64,000 bases of DNA from JALYXV01 sp963791545 (lineage in GTDB: Bacteria; Actinomycetota; Acidimicrobiia; Acidimicrobiales; Palsa-688), in NCBI GenBank assembly GCA_963791545.1, contig CAWBSR010000003.1:62001-126000 (forward strand), read 5' to 3'. Below the pieces are notes generated by a model, which was not told the origin of the DNA, searched no databases, and saw only the letters and a list, made by a program, of their open reading frames with translations. Positions 45,995 through 53,788 of this stretch are shown one piece after another (position 1 is the stretch's first letter; every line of letters begins with the position of its first letter). The position numbers were made by a program, and so were the translations under genes.

Positions 45995-47011
45995 TCAGCC
46001 GGTGCAGTTCACGTCGTAAATGTACTGCTTGGCCTTGTCGGTGTTGACGGTGGCGGGGGTGACGAAGATGGCATCGGCCGATTGGTTGCGGGCGACGGTC
46101 TTGCCCTGCATGGCGTCCACCGCCGACTGCACGCCGGTTGCGCCCTCACCCCGGGGGTACTGCACCACGGTGCCGGCCAATGAGCCGTCATTGAGAGCGG
46201 CCACGATCGGGGCGGAGGTGTCGTAGCCCACTACCTTGACGGTGCTCGTCTTGCCGGCTTCCCGGACGCCGGTCAGGGCGCCTTGGGTGTTGTTGGTCTC
46301 GGCGCCGAAGACACCGACGAGGTCGCTGTTGGTGGTGGCGGTCGTGGACACGATGGACGCCGCCTTACTGACGTCGTTGCCGCTGTACTGGATGCCGATG
46401 ACCTTCATCTTCGGGTACTTGGCGATGGCCTGCTGGAAGCCATCGGTGCGGGCCTTGGAGACGACCGAACCGGTGGCGTTGTCGATGATTAGCACCGAGC
46501 CCTTCTGGCCGACCGCGTTGGCCAGCGCGTCACCGGCCAGCTGGCCACCCTGGACACCGTCAGACTGGATGTTGGTCGTCATGATGCTCTTGTCGTTGAG
46601 ATCCCCGTCGATACCGATGATCTTGATGCCGGCTTGCTTGGCCGCCGTCAGCGGGCCGATCATGGCCGTGGGATCGGTGATCGAGATCATGATGGCGCCG
46701 GGCTTGGTGGCCACGACCGCGTTGAGGACATTGGTCTGCTCGGCGACGCCGAAGGTGGGGGCGCCTTGATAGGTGAAGTCGACCCCCAGTTTGCTGGCCT
46801 CGGTCTTGGCGCCACAGGAAACCGTGTTGTAGAACGGGTTGCCGGTGAGCCCGGGGATGTACACGATCTTGCCCAGCTTGGCCGTCGTGCCACCCGGCGC
46901 CGCGGTGGTCGATGTCGCATTGGTGCTCGTCGAGCCCGAACTGCAGCCGGCCAGGACGGCGAGCGAAGCAGCGCCCGCGGCTACCACGCTCCACTTGTTG
47001 TTACGTCTCAT
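45995..47011 (-). CDS. ABC transporter sugar-type solute-binding lipoprotein (RbsB family)
   Basis: A 338-residue lipoprotein with signal peptide and lipobox LAGC (cysteine at 23), a Ser/Thr-rich linker, and a periplasmic-binding type I fold: IVYIPGLTGNPFYNTVSCGA, IDGDLNDKSIMTTNIQSDGV, and KVVGYDTSAPIVAALNDGSL. This fold binds sugars, polyols or autoinducers (CUT2/ribose type). AAGGAGACCGCAA stands before ATG 47011. It is the third transporter gene after the ATPase and permease and delivers the inducing compound of the locus. Confidence 0.93.
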   Translation of the reverse strand: MRRNNKWSVVAAGAASLAVLAGCSSGSTSTNATSTTAAPGGTTAKLGKIVYIPGLTGNPFYNTVSCGAKTEASKLGVDFTYQGAPTFGVAEQTNVLNAVVATKPGAIMISITDPTAMIGPLTAAKQAGIKIIGIDGDLNDKSIMTTNIQSDGVQGGQLAGDALANAVGQKGSVLIIDNATGSVVSKARTDGFQQAIAKYPKMKVIGIQYSGNDVSKAASIVSTTATTNSDLVGVFGAETNNTQGALTGVREAGKTSTVKVVGYDTSAPIVAALNDGSLAGTVVQYPRGEGATGVQSAVDAMQGKTVARNQSADAIFVTPATVNTDKAKQYIYDVNCTG

Positions 47012-47044
47012 TTGCGGTCTCCTTACCGTGGTTTGAGAAAACGG

Positions 47045-48151
47045 TCAGGCCCGGTTCCGGGCCCGACGCTTGAGCTGGTCGATATACACGGCGCCGATCA
47101 AAATGAAGCCGATGGCGACGTTCTGCCAGAAGGGCTGGACGTTCTGCACAATCAGCCCGTTCTGCAGCACCGTGGGAATGAAGATGCCGATCACGGTGCC
47201 GAGGACGACCCCGTAACCGCCGTAGAGGCTGGTACCGCCGAGGATCACGCCCGTGATGACCGTCAGGGCGTCTTGGGAGTGGCCCCCGATGGTTGTGGTC
47301 GAGAAGCGGACGAGCGACATCATTCCCGCCAGCCCGGCGAGGGCGCCGCTGATCACATACAGCTTGACGAGATGGGAATCGACGTTGATCCCGGCCCGTC
47401 GGGCCGCTTCGGCGTTGGAGCCGATGACGTAGGTGTGCCGCCCAAAGCGGGTGAAGCGCAGCACCGCGGCTCCGATGAGAACGACGATGAGGGACACCCA
47501 TACGATCCACGGCAGGCCGAACTGGCGATGGATCTGCAGCTGGATCATCGCCTTCTGGGACACCGCGATGTCGTTGCCCTTGGTCAGCAGGTTGGCGATG
47601 CCGAGGGCAGCGCCGAGCGTGCCGAGCGTCGTGATCAGGGCAGGCACCTGCAATCGGGTCACGCAGAACCCGTTGAACAGTCCCCATGCCACCCCGCCGA
47701 TCACCGCCGCCACCAGCCCCACGAGAGCCGTCCGGTAACCCTGGCCGCCGATGTACGACATCGTTTTCACGGCGCAAATGCCGGAGAAGACCAGGACTGA
47801 TCCGATCGAAAGGTCGAACCCGGCCGCCACCATGACGAACGTCATGCCGACCGACATCACCAGAAAGATGGACGTGTCGACGATGAGGTTGCGGACGTTG
47901 GCCTGCGTCGAGAATTTGCTCGGCGACAGGATGCTGAAGACGATGAACAGGGCCGCGAGGACGCCGAACATGTAGGCCGGCGACGAATTGAGGCCCCGCA
48001 TCAGGTAGCGCCGGCGGGCCGACACGCCACTGGCGGCGACCGCGTCGTGAGCGTCCCCCGCCGGTTCGCCGGGCTTGGTGATAGTGGGCTCGGCGACGAC
48101 CGCCGCGATCGGGCTCCTCTCGGGGCTAAAGGCGGGGTCGACGTCGGTCAT
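47045..48151 (-). CDS. ABC transporter permease (RbsC family)
   Basis: A 368-residue permease with about ten hydrophobic helices after a 50-residue hydrophilic N-terminus. Family landmarks are GMTFVMVAAGFDLSIGSVL, PALITTLGTLGAALGIANLL, the loop IGSNAEAARRAGINVDSHLV that contacts the ATPase, and VILGGTSLYGGYGVVLGTVI. Its ATG overlaps the ATPase stop (ATGA), so the two subunits are made together; the binding protein follows after 33 bp. Homodimeric channel for a sugar-like compound. Confidence 0.94.
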   Translation of the reverse strand: MTDVDPAFSPERSPIAAVVAEPTITKPGEPAGDAHDAVAASGVSARRRYLMRGLNSSPAYMFGVLAALFIVFSILSPSKFSTQANVRNLIVDTSIFLVMSVGMTFVMVAAGFDLSIGSVLVFSGICAVKTMSYIGGQGYRTALVGLVAAVIGGVAWGLFNGFCVTRLQVPALITTLGTLGAALGIANLLTKGNDIAVSQKAMIQLQIHRQFGLPWIVWVSLIVVLIGAAVLRFTRFGRHTYVIGSNAEAARRAGINVDSHLVKLYVISGALAGLAGMMSLVRFSTTTIGGHSQDALTVITGVILGGTSLYGGYGVVLGTVIGIFIPTVLQNGLIVQNVQPFWQNVAIGFILIGAVYIDQLKRRARNRA

Positions 48152-48915
48152 GCTCTGGACCCGAGTTCCAGGGACCCGGTCATGGCTCCAACGAGTTCGT
48201 CGACCGTAACCTTATTGGTGAACTCGGCCACTCGGATGCCCAGCCGGAGAACCTGGATCGAGTCTGAAACCTCGAGCACCTCGGGCATGTTGTGGCTGAT
48301 CAGAACCACTCCGACTCCTTCGTCCGCGACTCGGCGGATCAGATCGAGAACGCGACGGGTCTGGCGCACGCCGAGGGCGGCGGTCGGCTCGTCCATGAAC
48401 ACGAGACCCTTGGCCCACATGACCGAGCGGCAGATGGCGACGCTCTGGCGCTGACCGCCGGACAGGGCGGCGACGGTGGCGTCCATGTCTTTGACGTCGG
48501 TCCCGAGCGAGGTGAACGTCTTGAACGCCTCCCGGCGCATACGTCCCTTGTCGAGCACGCCCAGCTTCCCGAGAAATCCCGGCTTCAGTAACTCGCGCCC
48601 GATGTAGGCGTTCTCCGCGGGACCGAGATCGGGGGCCAGCGCCAGGTCCTGATAGACGGTCTCGATCCCGTAGCCGCGGGCGTGGATCGGTGAGTCGAAC
48701 TGGACTGGCGAACCGTTGAACAGGATCGTCCCCGATTGCGGTTGCATGACCCCCGAGAGGATCTTCACAAGCGTGCTCTTTCCCGCCCCGTTGTCACCGA
48801 TCAGTGCCGTGACCTGGCCCGCGTTGACGTGAAAGTCGGTGCCGCGGAGCACTTCGACTTTGCCATAGCTCTTGACGATCCCCTGCGCTTCGAGCAAGTA
48901 GGACGTGTCGGTCAT
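48148..48915 (-). CDS. ABC transporter ATPase, single-domain (CUT2 type)
   Basis: A 255-residue ATPase with Walker A GDNGAGKST, Q-loop (ETVYQDLAL), signature ALSGGQRQSV, Walker B GLVFMDEPTAALG and H-loop VVLISHNMPE. Unlike RbsA, which has two fused ATPase domains, this is a single domain, as in FrcA-type frugal sugar systems, so it must dimerise. ATG 48915 follows GGGGGGAGAGAC; the longer open frame upstream overlaps the hisD-like gene and is not used. Confidence 0.94.
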   Translation of the reverse strand: MTDTSYLLEAQGIVKSYGKVEVLRGTDFHVNAGQVTALIGDNGAGKSTLVKILSGVMQPQSGTILFNGSPVQFDSPIHARGYGIETVYQDLALAPDLGPAENAYIGRELLKPGFLGKLGVLDKGRMRREAFKTFTSLGTDVKDMDATVAALSGGQRQSVAICRSVMWAKGLVFMDEPTAALGVRQTRRVLDLIRRVADEGVGVVLISHNMPEVLEVSDSIQVLRLGIRVAEFTNKVTVDELVGAMTGSLELGSRA

Positions 48916-48940
48916 GTCTCTCCCCCCCTTCACATGTAAT

Positions 48941-48967
48941 GGGCGATACCGCCTGCTGGTATCGCCC
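48941..48967. terminator. Intra-operon hairpin between hisD-like gene 2 and the ATPase gene
   Basis: A perfect 10-bp inverted repeat, GGGCGATACC (48941-48950) and GGTATCGCCC (48958-48967), with a 7-base loop, starts five bases after the hisD-like stop. It may act as partial terminator or mRNA stabiliser that separates expression of the dehydrogenase from the transporter. Confidence 0.6.
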
Positions 48968-48971
48968 GGTG

Positions 48972-50291
48972 TCAGTCCGTCAGTTGTGCCTGCCTCAGCG
49001 TGGCCGTGGCCCGGTGGGCGGCCATGCCTTCGGACTGAGAAATCACCGCGACAGCGTCGGCCAGCCGCGGCGTGGCTTCCCTGGACACCCGCTGGTAGGT
49101 CAGAGGCTTCAGGAATCGCGATACCGAAAGGCCGGCGCTGTGCCGTGCTCCCCCGGCGGTCGGAAGGACGTGGTTGGTCCCGGCCATTCCTTTGTCGGAA
49201 TACGCCACCGTGCTCCACGTCCCAAGGAACAGCGACCCGTAATTGTGCAGGTGGGAGTGATACCAGTCGTCGTCGGCCGTCTGGACCTCCAGGTGTTCGG
49301 GGGCCAGATCATCCATCAACGCCGCCGCCGCCTCGCGGTCATCGGCAACCGTGATCGAGCCGAAGTTCTCCCAGGCGGGACCACAGATCTCGTTGGTCGA
49401 GAGCGTGAGCAGCTGTCGCTGCACTTCTTCGGCCACCGCGTCGGCAAGCCCGGCGTCGGTCGTGATCAGGGCGGACGGCGACTCCAGCCCGTGCTCGGCC
49501 TGGCCCAGCAGGTCGGCGGCGACGAGCACCGGGTCGGCACTGCCATCGGCGATCACCGCCACCTCGGACGGACCGGCGAGGAGGTCGATGCCCACCCGGC
49601 CGAAGAGCTGCCGCTTGGCCTCGGCGACATAGGCATTGCCCGCCCCCACGATCATGTCGACGGGCGCCTCGCCGAGCAGGCCGAACGCCATGGCGGCGAG
49701 GGCTTGCACCCCGCCGAGCAGGTAGACGCGGTCGGCGCCGGAGAGGTGGGCGGCGTAGAGCACCGCCTGGTTGGGCCCACCACCCGGCTGGGGCGGGGTG
49801 CAGGCGATGACGGTTGCCACGCCGGCCACCTTGGCCACGTTGATGGTCATGAAGGCACTCGCGGTCAGCGGGAAGCGCCCGGCCGGCAGGTAGGCACCGA
49901 CGCGCTGGATAGGTACATAGCGATAGCCGGTGACGACGCCGGGGACCAACTCGGTTTCGAAATCATCGAGCTGGTCCCGCTGGGCTCGGGCGAACATCGC
50001 CGTTCGCTCGGCCCCCAGTTCGATGGCGGCGCGCAACGCCGGGTCGAGCTGGTCACCGCTGGTAGTGATGGTCGCGGCGTCGAGCTCGAGATCGAGGCCG
50101 GTGAAGCCGTCCAGCTTCTCGGCATAAATCCGCACCGCGTCCAAACCCTGGACCTCGATGGCGCTCAGCATCTCCGAGACGGTGGCGGTAACGGCGGGGT
50201 CCCGCTGCCCGGGCGGGGTCGATGAGGCGGGGGCCTTCACGATCGTGAAGCGGCCATTCAGAGCCACAAGAACCGAAGGCGAGAATCGCAT
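48972..50291 (-). CDS. HisD-like dehydrogenase 2
   Basis: A 439-residue second HisD-superfamily enzyme, clearly diverged from the copy at 41524. It keeps LLGQAEHGLES (zinc Gln/His), LAPEHLEV (Glu-His), YSDKGMAGTNHVLPT (zinc Asp) and a C-terminal SQSEGMAAHR (His), so it should be active as a zinc-dependent alcohol-to-acid dehydrogenase. It is the first gene of the transporter operon. ATG 50291 is chosen because the earlier ATG 50318 lies inside the operator and promoter; with the -10 at 50300-50305 the mRNA would be almost leaderless. GTG 50267 is another possibility. Confidence 0.83.
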   Translation of the reverse strand: MRFSPSVLVALNGRFTIVKAPASSTPPGQRDPAVTATVSEMLSAIEVQGLDAVRIYAEKLDGFTGLDLELDAATITTSGDQLDPALRAAIELGAERTAMFARAQRDQLDDFETELVPGVVTGYRYVPIQRVGAYLPAGRFPLTASAFMTINVAKVAGVATVIACTPPQPGGGPNQAVLYAAHLSGADRVYLLGGVQALAAMAFGLLGEAPVDMIVGAGNAYVAEAKRQLFGRVGIDLLAGPSEVAVIADGSADPVLVAADLLGQAEHGLESPSALITTDAGLADAVAEEVQRQLLTLSTNEICGPAWENFGSITVADDREAAAALMDDLAPEHLEVQTADDDWYHSHLHNYGSLFLGTWSTVAYSDKGMAGTNHVLPTAGGARHSAGLSVSRFLKPLTYQRVSREATPRLADAVAVISQSEGMAAHRATATLRQAQLTD

Positions 50292-50299
50292 CGCCTGGT

Positions 50300-50328
50300 A
50301 TCTTACATACGTATGCATGGACTCGCAA
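50300..50328 (-). promoter_or_regulatory. Promoter of hisD-like gene 2 and the transporter operon
   Basis: On the minus strand TTGCGA (50328-50323) and TAAGAT (50305-50300) are 17 bp apart. The operator palindrome lies in the spacer. The expected start near 50293 is two bases before ATG 50291. Confidence 0.55.
50307..50314. promoter_or_regulatory. LacI-type operator 3 (ATACGTAT)
   Basis: Third copy, extended as TTACATACGTATGCAT, placed between the -35 and -10 of the transporter operon promoter, the same arrangement as operator 2. A bound repressor would block polymerase. Confidence 0.65.
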
Positions 50329-50500
50329 GCCCTGATTTCAGTCGTTCAAGGAAAGTTCGTCGGTGCTTCCATCCTCTCGCGCCCCGGGGATTGCGGCGCG
50401 TGCGGGCGACGGAACCAGCCGTCAGGTTCATTACCAAAATCCTCGCTGGAATCGAGCCTCGGCAACCCGCGGTGGATTCCCGGAAGGGCTTTGACCTTGT

Positions 50501-51247
50501 TCAATGCACCCACACCGACGAGCCGATAGCCATGATGTTGTTGGCCCATATCCAGTCCATGGCGGCATCGCTGACCCGGACGCAGCCGTGGGAGGCGGGA
50601 TAACTGGGCACCGAGCGGTATCCGTGTACTGCGATACCACCGTTGAAATACCGGGGGCGGTAGAGAACGCCGAGCGGCCCCTTGTCGTTGCCGTTGACCG
50701 CCCGCGCCACGCTGAACTGGCCCGCCGGTGTGGTGGCGACAAAGGTATGTCCCGCTTGCCGGTAGGACTTCGCGCTGCCAGTTGATGTGTTGAAGGTCCA
50801 CCTGACGACACCGCTGCGAACGACGAGGAGGACCTGGCGGGCCTTGTCGACCTCGATGAGATCGCCAGTGGCGGTCGTGTTAGGACGCTGGGCCCCCGCC
50901 AGCGCGGCCTGTACGGCAGGTCCCGCGACACCATCGGGTGTCAAGCCCTCGACTTTCTGAAAGGCGATCACCGCCTGCTTCAGGAGCGAACTGTTGCCGC
51001 TACCCACCCAGTAGCCGAGGGCGCGGAGGCGGCCCGAAAGGTCGGTGGCCACGGTGGTGGTCGGCGGTGACGGTGCTGGTGTCGTCGTGGCCGGTACCGG
51101 CGCCGGACGGGAAGGGGGTGGGGCGGAAATCGCGGCCACTTTGGCGGGCCCGTGACTCCCCCGTACGGTGAGGGTTATGGAGGCGGTGGCGAGGACAAGG
51201 ACGCCAACCAGGACGCACAGGATTCGTGTCTTCGGTGACTTTTTCAT
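50501..51247 (-). CDS. L,D-transpeptidase (YkuD) with peptidoglycan-binding domain
   Basis: A 248-residue exported enzyme. Residues 1-30 are a membrane signal (ILCVLVGVLVLATASITLTV), then a Pro/Thr-rich wall linker, a PG_binding_1 domain (SGRLRALGYWVGSGNSSLLK, then AFQKVEGLTPDGVAGPAVQ), and the YkuD domain with its catalytic motif AVHGYRSVPSY...ASHGCVRVS, where His and Cys are intact. Enzymes of this kind make 3-3 cross-links in peptidoglycan or attach proteins to it. Its start codon overlaps that of the divergent sigma-factor frame (TCATGA), pointing to shared control of envelope functions. Confidence 0.93.
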   Translation of the reverse strand: MKKSPKTRILCVLVGVLVLATASITLTVRGSHGPAKVAAISAPPPSRPAPVPATTTPAPSPPTTTVATDLSGRLRALGYWVGSGNSSLLKQAVIAFQKVEGLTPDGVAGPAVQAALAGAQRPNTTATGDLIEVDKARQVLLVVRSGVVRWTFNTSTGSAKSYRQAGHTFVATTPAGQFSVARAVNGNDKGPLGVLYRPRYFNGGIAVHGYRSVPSYPASHGCVRVSDAAMDWIWANNIMAIGSSVWVH

Positions 51248-51968
51248 GACAGCACGTCAGACGGTTCCCAAGGCGCGATCGCTCCGAAGTATCTCCGAGA
51301 GCTTCTGGGAAGAAATCGGGGCGGGCGCCCGTCGAAACCCCAATGTTGACGCTGCCCTCCTACCGTTCGTTCCGTGGCCGGTCGCCATCCTGCGCGCCGC
51401 CCGCCGGCCGGGGACGGCCGGAGAAGTCGATGACCTGGTCGTGGCCCGGGCCCGCCGCGGGGAGGCGGCCGCCTTCGCGGACATCGTCCGCCACTATGAC
51501 TCCCGTCTGCGAGCCGTGGCCTACCGTCTGCTCGGCGACCGCGACCGGATGGATGACGTCCTCCAAGAGGTCTACGTGAAGGCCTTCCGGTCGCTGCCGA
51601 ACTTCAAGGCGGCGGCGGCACTGGGGACATGGCTGTACCGGATCACCTACAACGCCTGTATCGACGATCTCCGCCGGCGCCCGGCGCAGGCGGCGCTCAG
51701 CGACGACCGCGACGCAACGGCCGGGGTCGCCGACCCGGGGGCGGGCCCCGAAGACATCGCGGTCGGGAGGGGCGAGCTGGCCGCGGCCCTCGCCCGGCTC
51801 CCGCTGGACCAGCGCACCGCGGTCCTGCTCGTCGACGCCTACGGGTTGAACTATGCCGAAGCCGCCGAGGTGCTCGGTGTGCGAGTCGGGACGATCGGCT
51901 CCCGGCTCAGCCGCGCCCGGGCGGTGCTGCGGGAGGCGCTCGCGGGGGACAGGCGCGACCGCCAATGA
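51246..51968 (+). CDS. ECF-type RNA polymerase sigma factor
   Basis: A sigma-70 family member with region 2 (AFADIVRHYDSRLRAVAYRL to LGTWLYRITYNACIDDLRRR) and region 4 (LPLDQRTAVLLVDAYGLNYA, then VGTIGSRLSRARAVLREAL), no region 3. The open frame from ATG 51246 gives 240 residues, but this ATG overlaps the transpeptidase ATG on the other strand and has no ribosome binding site; the conserved part begins near 51440, so GTG 51441 (175 residues) may be the true start. Its stop overlaps the start of the next gene (ATGA), the usual coupling of an ECF sigma with its membrane regulator. Confidence 0.88.
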   Translation: MTARQTVPKARSLRSISESFWEEIGAGARRNPNVDAALLPFVPWPVAILRAARRPGTAGEVDDLVVARARRGEAAAFADIVRHYDSRLRAVAYRLLGDRDRMDDVLQEVYVKAFRSLPNFKAAAALGTWLYRITYNACIDDLRRRPAQAALSDDRDATAGVADPGAGPEDIAVGRGELAAALARLPLDQRTAVLLVDAYGLNYAEAAEVLGVRVGTIGSRLSRARAVLREALAGDRRDRQ

Positions 51969-53392
51969 ACCAACCCGAAGAGCACGACGAAGACCTCGGG
52001 CGCGAGCTGCGGGACCTCTACGTTCCCGATCACAGACCCGGCTTCTTTTCCGGCCTGGGCCCGCGCCTGGAGGAGGTCGCCCCCGGCCACCGCCAGCGCA
52101 GACCCGAATGGCAGCGGCCGCCCGTGCTCCTGGGAGCCGCGGCGGTGGTCGTCGTCGCGGTACTCGTCGTGCGGACGTTGCTGCCCGGCGGCGCCCCGAG
52201 CCCGGCCCAGCGGTCCCAACCTCCAGTCGTGCGCCTGATCAGCGCCAATCAGGTGCGAGCGCGGGTGTCGACGGCCCTTGCCTCGTTGCATACCCTCACC
52301 GGCGAGGTGACCTTCGCCTGCACGGTCAATACCGGCACTTGCGCCCCCCCCGGGAGTGGCGGGCGCACGACGGTGCAATCGTCGTTCGTCACCGACGCCG
52401 CCGGAGACGAACGCGTCACCGGTGTCGGCCGCACCGACGACCTGGCATATGTTGCCAGCCGGGGGGAGGAGACGACGGTCTCCGGCAGCGGCCAGGTGGA
52501 GGCCCAGATCGCAACTGGCCTCCCGCCGGGGCCACCCGACTTCGCGGCGCCTCCTTCGGTGCTGCGTCGTGACCTCGGGTCCGTGGTCCGGGCATTCCTC
52601 GGCACTACCGACGAGGTGCCGGTGACCGAAGTGACCGAGCAGGGGCGCCCCGCTTGGCGCCTGGTCACCCCCGTCGTGCCCAACAAGCTGGCCGGCCCCG
52701 GTGGTAGTGGAGACCAATTGGAGGTCATTGTCGACCGTCAGAGCGGCTTCCCGCTGCGTGTCACCGAGACGCTCGGGGGTCGGTTCCTCGACGAGTTTCA
52801 GCTCTCCAACCTGGTCGTCGACGGGCCCGTCGATCCCGCCGCGTTCACGCTCACGATCCCGGCCGGCCTGCGACCATCCCGCACCGATGTCGGGTTTCGC
52901 CCGGTGACCCTCGCCCAGGCGGCGGCCAGGGCCGGATACCAACCCGTGCTGCCCACCACCGCCAGCCTCCCGCCGGGTTACCACCTGGCGGAAACAACGA
53001 TCGCCGCCAGTTCCCAACCGACGGGGTCGGAGGGCGCCAACCCACCGTCGCGCCGCGTGGTGTCGGTCGCCTACCGGCGGGGCTTCGACCGCATCGTGGT
53101 CACGACCCGTTCCACCGGGACGGCCCGGGCGTGCGATCCCGCGGCCCGTGGCACCGGGACCACGGCATGTTGGGCGGACCCGTTGTCATCGGGCGAGGGA
53201 GAGGTCGATCTGCCGCAGCGATTCACCATCGCCGGTGGTGCCCTCTCGGGCGCCCAAGCGGCTGTTGTCATCTCGCCGCGGGGCGTCCCCCACGTCTGGA
53301 CCATCGACAGCCGGCTGGTCGTCACCGTGGCGGGAGACGCCACCGCCGACGAGCTGCGGCGGATGGCCCAGTCCTTCGCCCCAGCCGGTTGA
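51965..53392 (+). CDS. Membrane-anchored sigma-factor partner with extracytoplasmic LolA/RseB-like domain
   Basis: A 475-residue single-pass protein: a cytoplasmic N-terminus of about 55 residues, a transmembrane helix (VLLGAAAVVVVAVLVVRTLL), and a large outer domain. The outer part contains LISANQVRARVSTALASLHT, LEVIVDRQSGFPLRVTETLG and FQLSNLVVDGPVDPAAFTLT, the pattern of LolA/RseB-like lipid-sensing beta barrels. Four-base overlap with the ECF sigma gene makes it the likely anti-sigma factor or its sensor, but the short inner domain lacks a clear zinc-binding HxxxCxxC motif, so mechanism is uncertain. Envelope or lipid stress is the probable input. Confidence 0.75.
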   Translation: MNQPEEHDEDLGRELRDLYVPDHRPGFFSGLGPRLEEVAPGHRQRRPEWQRPPVLLGAAAVVVVAVLVVRTLLPGGAPSPAQRSQPPVVRLISANQVRARVSTALASLHTLTGEVTFACTVNTGTCAPPGSGGRTTVQSSFVTDAAGDERVTGVGRTDDLAYVASRGEETTVSGSGQVEAQIATGLPPGPPDFAAPPSVLRRDLGSVVRAFLGTTDEVPVTEVTEQGRPAWRLVTPVVPNKLAGPGGSGDQLEVIVDRQSGFPLRVTETLGGRFLDEFQLSNLVVDGPVDPAAFTLTIPAGLRPSRTDVGFRPVTLAQAAARAGYQPVLPTTASLPPGYHLAETTIAASSQPTGSEGANPPSRRVVSVAYRRGFDRIVVTTRSTGTARACDPAARGTGTTACWADPLSSGEGEVDLPQRFTIAGGALSGAQAAVVISPRGVPHVWTIDSRLVVTVAGDATADELRRMAQSFAPAG

Positions 53393-53521
53393 ACAACCAG
53401 CCCCCTCCCAGCGGGCCTGCAACACGTCGACACCGGGCCCGGGCACACGTCTACGTCGCTCCTGATCAGGCACTGGATTATCTTTTGGAAGGGATGGCTT
53501 AGATGCGTCGTCAAAAGGGGC

Positions 53522-53788
53522 GTGACAACATTCCGCGAGTTCTTGTCCCTCGCCGCCGTTGGCGCCGTCATGGTCGCGGGATGCGCCCCGCACCTAAGGC
53601 AGAACTCATGAAGGGCACCAGCGTTCACGGTGACGGGGTCCGGGCTGCAACCCGGGTCCGAGGTCCACATCCGCGTCCCAGGCCCGGCCTCGAGGACACC
53701 AAGCCGACAACCATCGGCGATCGACGCGACCGCCGCTGACGGCACCCCGGTCACCTTCATGTTTCAGCTACCCGGCGCATCACGCTGA
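53522..53788 (+). pseudogene. Lipoprotein gene interrupted by an in-frame TGA
   Basis: From GTG 53522 the frame encodes a signal peptide with a clean lipobox (FLSLAAVGAVMVAGC, cysteine at codon 21), then stops at TGA 53609-53611 after nine residues. The same frame continues past the stop for 58 codons with sensible extracellular sequence, APAFTVTGSGLQPGSEVHIR onwards, an IPT/Ig-like beginning, to TGA 53786. This looks like a recent nonsense mutation in a lipoprotein gene downstream of the sigma operon. It could alternatively be a real 29-residue lipopeptide. Confidence 0.6.

Noticed and set aside
48916..49218. Upstream extension of the ABC ATPase to 49218
   Set aside because: It overlaps the end of the hisD-like gene, has no homologous sequence, and crosses the hairpin at 48941; ATG 48915 has a proper ribosome binding site.
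50292..50318. Start of the second hisD-like gene at ATG 50318
   Set aside because: That ATG lies within the ATACGTATGCAT operator and between the -35 and -10 elements, so it would be upstream of the transcription start.
53609..53611. TGA read as selenocysteine in the lipoprotein
   Set aside because: No catalytic context and no visible downstream stem-loop suited to selenocysteine insertion; a nonsense mutation is simpler.
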